Shown here in pieces: positions 62,301 through 64,000 of a DNA stretch of 64,000 bases (position 1 is the first letter of the stretch; each line of letters begins with the position of its first letter). The stretch covers positions 1,654,501-1,718,500 of the forward strand of contig NC_007645.1 of the NCBI RefSeq assembly GCF_000012985.1, given 5' to 3'. Below the pieces are notes generated by a model that did not search any database, was not told where the DNA came from, and saw nothing but the letters and a program-made list of their open reading frames with translations. A program made the translations under genes and the position numbers. This stretch comes from Hahella chejuensis KCTC 2396. Its GTDB lineage: Bacteria; Pseudomonadota; Gammaproteobacteria; Pseudomonadales; Oleiphilaceae.

Positions 62301-63839
62301 GCGGTAGGCGCAAACTACGCCGCAGGTAAACTCGTCAATCAAGAGACTCACTTCAGATGGCGAGATGTCGCTGCAAGTCTGGCGACGAGCGCCATTATGG
62401 GGGGAACCGGACTCGGTAAGACAGGCAGTATTCTTCACAGCGGACTGGAAGCGCAAAGCTGGATGCCGAGCCCCCTGAGCACGCCTCTATCCTATTCAGC
62501 GATAAGCGGAATAACGTCGGGAGTCGTGTCTGAAGCAGTGAAGACTGCTGTTTATGACAGTGAAGACTATCGTCCTGACTATGTGGGGATGATAGCGGGG
62601 GTTGTTGGGAGTACTTTAGGTAGATTGGCAGTTGATGGATTAGCAGGAAGGAGCCAGCGCAGCAACGCTTTGGAAGTAAAAGCTGAAGCAGCAAAGAGCC
62701 AGGGTGGCAATGCATTGGAAGAAAAAGCTGAAGCAGCAAAGAACCAGAGTGGCAATACTTTGGAAGTAAAGGCTGAAGCAGCCAAGAGCCAGAGTAGCAA
62801 TGCTTTGGAAGTAAAATCTGAAACAACCTACCCTAAAAAAATTATATATGAAGACGGTCGGCCAGGCTTTTTATATGAGGATGGTACTATATCAATAGGC
62901 TTGCCTGACTCTCCTTTATTATTGGTGGAAGACCTCCCTGAATACCCAACGAATACAGGGGGAGATGTAAATAAGGAAAAGATTAATACAAATTCTTATG
63001 GCGCGCCTAGGACGCTAGGTGCCACGGAACCTAGTATGCTGGAATCGTTAGGGACGCAATATGATTATTTCTTCGGTGAGTGGGAATTAGGGACGAAATA
63101 TGATTATTTCTTAGGTGCATGGGAGTTAGGGAAGCAAAGGGTGTTAGACAACCTTGACCAAGCAGCAATACAGGATGATGGTGGCATTATAACTTTTGCA
63201 GCAGCATTTATTAAATTCCCTGCTGAGATTGGGTTTGGGCTAATTGATACAGGCTTATCTCTTGGTGGAATTGCTGTATCGCCAAAGGTACGCCAATACC
63301 AAGTAGAACAGTGGGAATCTGCATGGAAAGACTTTACTACTACGTCACCCCTCATCATTGATGAGCTTGCTACAGATATCTTCTCTGGAGAGGATGATAT
63401 CAGGTTTACTATAGATAGTGATAGGGAGGTGATTAATGGGAAGGTGGTGATTGGGACTGATTTTTACGGGGCACAGTTTAAAAATGTCAATACGGCTGAA
63501 AAAAAAGGAGGGCGGTTTAAGACGGATGACGTGGTTAGATACGCTTCTGATTGGGATGGTAATAATTCAACCTCTATAATTCTTGAAAAAACAATGGAAT
63601 CTTTCTTTTTTCCATTACCTAAAGCATGGAAAGAAGCCGGTATAAAAATGGAGGTTTCAGCTGGGGCAAGATACAACCTGACTAGTTCGCAAGTTCGGTC
63701 TGCAGTTAACTTTAAGTTTAAAACGCCAGTACTGGACTTTGGTATTGATTGGAGAGGTGCGAGTCACAAGACCTCTAATGAGGAAGATTTTTATAATATT
63801 CTTGATGAGGGTGACGGCTATGATAACAGCGATTATTAA
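47346..63839 (+). CDS. Giant RHS/YD-repeat protein (5497 aa) with LysM-like domain and variable C-terminal tail
   Basis: ATG 47346 has AGGAG 7 bases upstream. The start (VYVNAVTGNLVLQRRDELL) is the usual non-Sec N terminus of these proteins. Hundreds of YDAxGR(V/L)-type repeats should build a hollow beta-shell. Inserts break the shell at about residues 767-951 and 1719-1892 (lectin-like beta-sandwiches) and 1019-1149 (golvesin/xanthan-lyase-like: YRVHHVDAAG, GDGYVVADAVKF). An AT-rich insert at about 3316-3949 holds a duplicated module. A LysM-like domain (YYRVNSGDTLATIASRLWGD) spans about 4768-4819, a Pro-rich linker and hydrophobic Ala/Gly-rich region about 4835-4942, 15-residue repeats 5103-5162, and a unique tail follows to 5497. 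The classic YYDPxxGRF core end is absent. Probable polymorphic toxin or surface effector; target unknown. Confidence 0.9.
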   Translation: MVAVVSGEGLGLFGASLSGAGAGLSQAGVGQSGERVYVNAVTGNLVLQRRDELLLGAGRDASLIRTYNSQGRFTDDNGDNFYFSFNQRLEFNGGNLNKAGSLITRIAGDGSRTDYHYDESRGLYVSSVGEGAHDTLEFRGGTGSDAFLWTEGESGAQEVYSWQGKLSALAHRDEPGRVTISRSAAATTLTTASGEKLEIQYDGAGRAVLVKTVGADGAQRNQTYYGYDAQGRLTTVTVDLTPADNSIGDGRTFVTRYSYDGDSKRVAKMQASDGVSVSFQYQDIGGEYRVTRVTQGDGADAIVTTYAYDLAQRTATVTRVLDPATLSGLQTVLRYDERTRLVEMRLPQQDGTQSVRRYAYDADDNLIQSTDADGHSETYRYDAMGNLLTHTDRLGGATDYTYNAHNQTLTETTDGATQRYVYDSAHRLRYRVDAEGGVTEFRYNHLGQLTATQGYLARYDLSGLSSNQALSEGPLNTWAPGARAQGTSLTEYAYDFRGQLSRQTRYSKTDATGAGIGAATTHFIYDAEGRLLKQVNPEQAAPTENASAAPESLGHRTGETLYVYDGLGRLLSVKDALGAVTTQTEYQGATILSRDAAGLQSVKTYNSAGALIDVVERDAGGAQLGKAQQYYDAQGRVIRSVDAQGAQTRYIYDGQDRVRFEIDALGYVTENRYDALGRVTQTRRYEAAYGGADVNLTALETFAAGQSAITTRRFYDAAGQVRFEIDAQGYVTGYEYDGQGRVAKKTRYDKAADLNAANLASLAAHAPSWRGDGVVQIDAGRIIKTAATGLSGGRAVANETLRQGRGALEFTVAALPTGASLGAVGFNKTPETVLSGNAYLNEVDLGVFIRDPDGAGSQGHSLMIQVNGVRTEPTSATPIQVGDRLRIEMRGADARILLQRPGQHGFTLIQTLTGVVDANANYTAQTNLYGAGAAIEAVALSGDADYHSAGVSTRYVYDAKGQARFEVDAQGYVTENRYDAQGRVVETVRYLDAQALTPAQLAQLQRQADSGAAGGVGDVVLDSETLPAPAGWSESTSTAGYEGRQYLTAKGASAAVEWRSALTQAGRHGVYATWTAHANRASNATYRVHHVDAAGKASVTDVKVNQRTQGGQWVLLGDFDFGAEGRVELLGGGDGYVVADAVKFARANYATQSKKVVYDAQGRARFSLDEQGYVTENRYDAAGRVVATLRYDSAYQGDAWGESDLETFVNGEPPASHSQRVYDAKGQTRFTIDGLGYVTENRYDALGRITEKPSYSSAYTGAAFTESALQSFISGKTPAAHSRLVYDVKGQARFTLDALGQVTETRYDSLGRVIETLTYKGVYTAASTTESDLQSFVNGKTILTKSRVIYDARGQARFTLDALGYVTENRYDAQGRVTEKQRFNAIYTGADFSESALQTFTNGKTPASHSRLVYDAKGQARFTLDALGQVTENRYDALGRITEKLSYSSTYTGAAFTESALQTFTNGKTPASHSRLVYDAKGQTRFILDALGQVTENRYDALGRVTEKRSYSHAYTGGVFTESALQTFANGEPPASRTRLVYDAKNQVRFEVDALGQVTETRYDALGQVIETRSYDGVYTGTSATESALQSFVSGKTVHARSRVAYDAKGQARFIIDALGYVTESRYDALGQVAEKLSYDRVYAGSDYSEAALTQFVSAQSQPRSARLVYNAKGQARFEIDALGHVTEREYDAAGRVIATYQYDGALPADATYTEAGVEQWLPQAAEWSKRTGALVGGSSRIEQLDVPEAREFTGSVRSRQTIRGEGYVEFSLPSEGVNAVFCGFSEKDAGTSYEDLNFAFYRKQGGVVRCYEDSAKVKELGVLPGDTRYRIELKDGKVNYYIKRESDATFTLVHTSTRTVEPGKAYAIDSSFYKGGSLLKDVVIGTRLDAPAGRVNVSRTIYDARGLARFSLNALGQVTETRYDAAGRATQTLRYETAYSGADYSEAALAQFVAGETRAQHAYMVYDSLGQARFKLDHQGHITELEYDHNGQVTRTLSYVAAYDLSQPLTAAALETYVQGHASAGDRVEQVFYDARGLEIYRIDAGGRLTAQEYDHAGRLTHRVRYAASLNLGTAATLTQVTQAADAHRSVAANQHSRLVYDALGRLRYSLDGENYVSETLYNGQGQVTEERRYAAPWTQAATLSALTGLHPDAETRITRYAYDDAGRKISQSQRLMTGGAETWITESYAYDAHGNRTAVTDARGNVTSFAYDADNRLIAKLTPKDAIDDADISASARKGAVTRYQYDGFDNLIQESQYVTEVSIHERTAADYATANVPANNDPVSGDRHTRYEYDALNRQERIRTPELNGVSTLTRKEYDRYGNVTALIEAEGSALERTTRYEFDDLNRVVKETKAFGTANASSTGYVYDAFGQVERVIDPRAYEILDSQSDWAKGERARLRLLAENYQANPAGLWQSQQAQWLKDNALLLSFLSREHLPEGEHRALLLQIYSKSQTFDARGLKTSETNGEGYTTHTQYDAFGNITSVTDPNGATGYFFYDALNRQTLQVSAGGAAKDFTYNAAGQVIAQRSWANRINAASLAGKTEAQARAMLTVDAAHDQFTRSDFDSLGRLKTQTAQATSAQQVSESYSYDAQGNRISWTDRGGHVYAYRYDAQGRLLETIKPSVRVTFNADASLTGERRLSDRNSYDALGNRIRVVEGGYRDADGSYKTISGQTRATEYVYDKLNREVQVWSDLIDIGFANDAGEIRRYNRVRQVTQREYDALGNQLKETVQAFQVDGANRPTTAVGAQRKQLFEYDNLSRVKAAVDAAGGVTAYDYDPSGNRILERRYGEALSNPGNAALAALLGKDTDDYRELRYTFDLNNRQVETRTRGETHFDLALSNQQLAALTQGESAVSKGFYSSAYSQEEVVTQTLYNRNGDVIAERDGRGGVTRHFYTAQGDLQATLAAGVTDYQREGGAVTVTRRHALTQWTTDALGQIREQVQYAYEAKKPAETATLAELLANVAAQRAAAESDAAKLAGRDLTDLSDAEVAQKLVRGDRRQTYDYDRLGRRITETVHGVEDYQFVNGAPKKTTASSRSTRYDYDNLNRLQRTIAPGEGAETLRTLETTYDALGRKTTEKGQSFTDYKGRMARATVTYGYDALGRQVTQTRVALEAGANQTSRTLVNALGFAVADIDASGARTDYATDAFGAVAEKSWSQRQAEGGSQSYWNRYWYDGAGREIKRVDTTGLSHETRYNGYGDITAKGMNGQYQEQFKYDRLGRLFSTNKETGAPQLYLYDKNGNASAEFILVDDLKDASGNPIDLATLTSPEQVKALGVLQTQMKVSVYDERNRHTDTFEAPHDYSQLSASLTEEEVDKNWSSTVDFEEYRQRLLGTQAPQPGLTAWEDVKEETTVEYNEKNVGYYSSAPGTSSSTSPIGFDGFDLTQVESALALQYELTKVGKGLSDVALSNATNSYDSAWQAERVEKDPANENRYIKTTVRIWRAAEPVGTAHNYYIYRDVQTQEFTFKPDLELDAEALSSLKIEEKENSYHVLISYERGGTVTVTAPMKTTHDTKRVRLERSVVDEYVKVGGKKGEVKAIGRDVVEIEGAIDVTHAIGTYGQATAAIWKNLYKVKIPQQLRELGLPLKVDFYYGSKLVNTGVSTNISDYVEFQHNGSVGKGGIHDQTVSFKIYVPSLGGLKLFEGSYSFSLNQGRRTTRVSKPTEFGMLIIGEPNTLDSIVGSLSAPKDHGLPSKTTVTINGKEDVVYADEKYGWPTTARWSNSYTVEIPPELKRLGVPLKIKFSSSEKVDEKIVNPGQQSIVFTHVGRVERFGRNDFPGQTVGFSIYVPSISNIKVFDGVYNYSLQEGRKTGSATSTSFVESAELGGRAIKYKDRFYFTLSEGAYQLDYETRNAQGGVQNRASASVYVGMGSGNVDGYKYEFIHNYVVSKKTHTESAQTTSSENIGGSWKLESPEQRNVIQNYRVSWLLGEQSSYQIHRSQRYNAFGEIVKEVDGNGNATHMAYDAQGRLTYKVDPKVAVYQDHGPESASDSNSSLKSLNAHPVTKYYYDGQNNLVASQDANSYLHQQKSGYSNEWKGDTAFYRGQEYAAGQVASEVDAMGAKKTYKYDQLGNKRLMIDELGRYHSFIYDKANRLQEVRQFSSLSNYLQGSSYSSERYSYDEAGNRITHTNAANFQQKYFYDGEGRITKHISFDDGDISNNSAKWERRETYYKYSYDAEIGGIGGFRKTTENGLNTETNANYRTNHLLTDDVDYFGKIRYHKDLGGHEFYYEYNQAGWLTKQTSNTAFNYSDSIIPADTGIADRVRQRKSQKIEYKYYANGSLHQVLDEGAKSFTEFRYDANGNVVGETYRSKPFSDLAGGLENDTLPYQNVTAKYDALNRVYEIDDYDYKLNYFYDAVGNRRRVKAEYDNAAISSDKYGENKLTQDFYYLYDKENRFLVTMGALNQAANGVRRIGAGNTGYSIKYDAMGRRLSSDSAQLSENSGSPQEVRQKYGYDERGNLETIWLYDEKFKDATGANFDAGYVLISRRENIDPLGRTKKKTEYKYEKYNGNVQTFKVSEESYDYNADNRLLESKITVADSRAVDRSIKYHYLNDGQTLRQTEFKGSGDDANSVTDYFYDSQDRWDTYKESKVTITATKSGVDNWKPGTSYYAYDANGHNLFVYDHAADRSLSYVNNHNGQILFRDEVDWEEKGGKAPVRRKFFYLNGIVRGDMGSDDVPSRTDYVQHLANMPDTEHVVGQEQVTIPVGKEGHFTFNRDVKRKVGYSNLKRIVPVTSADFDQNFQPINSNYPGKAPTYYRVNSGDTLATIASRLWGDASLWYLIADANGLSGDQDLKADLNLVVPNVVTNIHNNASTFRPYDPGLALGDTTPTLPEPPPPPKKGKCAGAAIFVMIIAIAVTAIVAPAMAGVVGDALFSAGMTTVTSIGAGGATITTLTAGASAFATAAGAFVGGLAGSAVSQLAAKELDLQDHFSLRSALRGGLTAAATAGVSQYMGWGKDISWSATAGKALTAVGANYAAGKLVNQETHFRWRDVAASLATSAIMGGTGLGKTGSILHSGLEAQSWMPSPLSTPLSYSAISGITSGVVSEAVKTAVYDSEDYRPDYVGMIAGVVGSTLGRLAVDGLAGRSQRSNALEVKAEAAKSQGGNALEEKAEAAKNQSGNTLEVKAEAAKSQSSNALEVKSETTYPKKIIYEDGRPGFLYEDGTISIGLPDSPLLLVEDLPEYPTNTGGDVNKEKINTNSYGAPRTLGATEPSMLESLGTQYDYFFGEWELGTKYDYFLGAWELGKQRVLDNLDQAAIQDDGGIITFAAAFIKFPAEIGFGLIDTGLSLGGIAVSPKVRQYQVEQWESAWKDFTTTSPLIIDELATDIFSGEDDIRFTIDSDREVINGKVVIGTDFYGAQFKNVNTAEKKGGRFKTDDVVRYASDWDGNNSTSIILEKTMESFFFPLPKAWKEAGIKMEVSAGARYNLTSSQVRSAVNFKFKTPVLDFGIDWRGASHKTSNEEDFYNILDEGDGYDNSDY
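50817..52352 (+). repeat. Eight-unit 192-bp tandem array inside the RHS gene
   Basis: The Tyr codon of each YDAKGQ-like start recurs at 50817, 51009, 51201, 51393, 51585, 51777, 51969, 52161 and 52353, exactly 192 bp (64 codons) each time with no indel. Central units share long stretches of near-identical DNA, for example around 51531 and 51723. Each unit reads YDAKGQARF, then DALGQVTENRYDALGR, then FTESALQTF. Confidence 0.95.
58050..58811 (+). repeat. Duplicated ~100-residue module in the AT-rich insert of the RHS protein
   Basis: Copy A (58050-58343) and copy B (58509-58811) start 459 bp apart. Shared landmarks are YG, KIPQQLRELGLPLKV against EIPPELKRLGVPLKI, then QTVSFKIYVPSLGGLKLFEG against QTVGFSIYVPSISNIKVFDG, then LNQGRRT against LQEGRKT. 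DNA identity is low, so the duplication is old. No known domain was recognised; predicted all-beta. Confidence 0.85.
62652..62831 (+). repeat. Four 45-bp tandem repeats (15 residues each) in the RHS gene
   Basis: Repeats begin at 62652, 62697, 62742 and 62787, each coding a variant of SQxSNALEVKAEAAK. A charged helical linker is likely, between the hydrophobic region and the unique C-terminal tail. Confidence 0.92.
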
Positions 63840-63888
63840 ATCCTCTATGTTTTCCGAAAATGTTTTTTGTAAATCGGAGGACGTCAAC

Positions 63889-64000
63889 TTGTCTATGTAT
63901 TCGTATTCTCTAAATGGTTTCTTTATTGATATTGTTAGGAGTGGTGATGTTGTTGCAAGAAGTGACTGTCTGAATGAGCTTGAATACCCTATTGGGAAGA
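63889..64000 (+). CDS. Start of an unknown gene directly after the RHS gene; candidate immunity protein, truncated by window end
   Basis: TTG 63889 is preceded by a perfect GGAGG (63876-63880) at 8-base spacing, and the frame stays open to base 64000 (starts MSMYSYSLNGFFID). An in-frame ATG at 63820 would overlap the RHS end by 20 bp. It is AT-rich like the RHS tail. Immunity genes usually sit in this position behind polymorphic toxins; no homology is recognised in the 37 visible residues. Confidence 0.55.
   Translation, partial: MSMYSYSLNGFFIDIVRSGDVVARSDCLNELEYPIGK

Noticed and set aside
1-64000. tRNA, rRNA, transposase or phage genes
   Set aside because: No cloverleaf with recognisable T-loop sequence, no rRNA segment and no transposase or integrase motif was noticed by reading.

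Overview
The window reads as chromosome of a large-genome, free-living marine gammaproteobacterium. A close relative of Hahella (Oceanospirillales) is my best inference, from the mix of malate synthase G, the N-acetylglutaminylglutamine amide (NAGGN) osmolyte cluster, a multi-module chitinase, many signalling proteins and a giant RHS-repeat protein. No rRNA, tRNA, CRISPR array, phage or insertion sequence was recognised. Most of the DNA is GC-rich; the exceptions are the glycosyltransferase gene at about 46.3-47.1 kb and AT-richer stretches inside and after the RHS gene (57.3-59.2 kb and 62.8-64 kb).

Layout. 1-2.3 kb: 3'-truncated GMC oxidoreductase. 2.8-5.5 kb: a hybrid histidine kinase and a convergent LuxR-type response regulator, which share an operator-like palindrome and flank a candidate small RNA. 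5.6-9.3 kb: serA divergent from a D-2-hydroxyglutarate dehydrogenase and a fumarylacetoacetate-hydrolase-family gene, a known functional pairing. 9.5-13.9 kb: chemoreceptor, a secreted Ig/Fn3-like protein, and a LysR regulator divergent from an AhpD-like protein. 14.4-22.2 kb: glcB, then MarR and the asnO-ngg-peptidase NAGGN operon, with a palindromic operator between marR and asnO. 22.2-28.5 kb: periplasmic binding protein, tcdA, a CheY-CheC-type regulator plus diguanylate cyclase, a PilZ-like protein and an ABC1-family kinase. 28.6-34.1 kb: small ORF, phosphopantetheinyl transferase plus dienoyl-CoA isomerase, glpQ-type phosphodiesterase with a possible Pho box, a second Ig/Fn3-like lipoprotein and a membrane protein. 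34.1-36.5 kb: chitinase.

36.8-41.9 kb: a tightly packed six-gene minus-strand operon. It encodes an FMN alpha-hydroxyacid oxidase, a single-domain HPPD-like VOC protein, a phytanoyl-CoA-type dioxygenase, a PLP aminotransferase, an EamA exporter and a 4-oxalocrotonate tautomerase-like protein. The enzyme set parallels the hydroxymandelate synthase, hydroxymandelate oxidase and hydroxyphenylglycine transaminase route to arylglycines. I propose it makes and exports an unusual amino acid. This is the strongest candidate here for an undescribed system.

42.3-47.1 kb: MaoC-like hydratase, AI-2E-family permease, long acyl-CoA dehydrogenase and an AT-rich glycosyltransferase-like gene. 47.3-63.8 kb: one 16.5-kb gene for a 5497-residue RHS/YD-repeat protein. 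It carries an exact eight-unit 192-bp tandem array, beta-sandwich-like inserts, a duplicated AT-rich module, a LysM-like domain, a hydrophobic region and a unique C-terminal tail. A short AT-rich ORF begins directly after it and runs off the window; it is a candidate cognate immunity gene.
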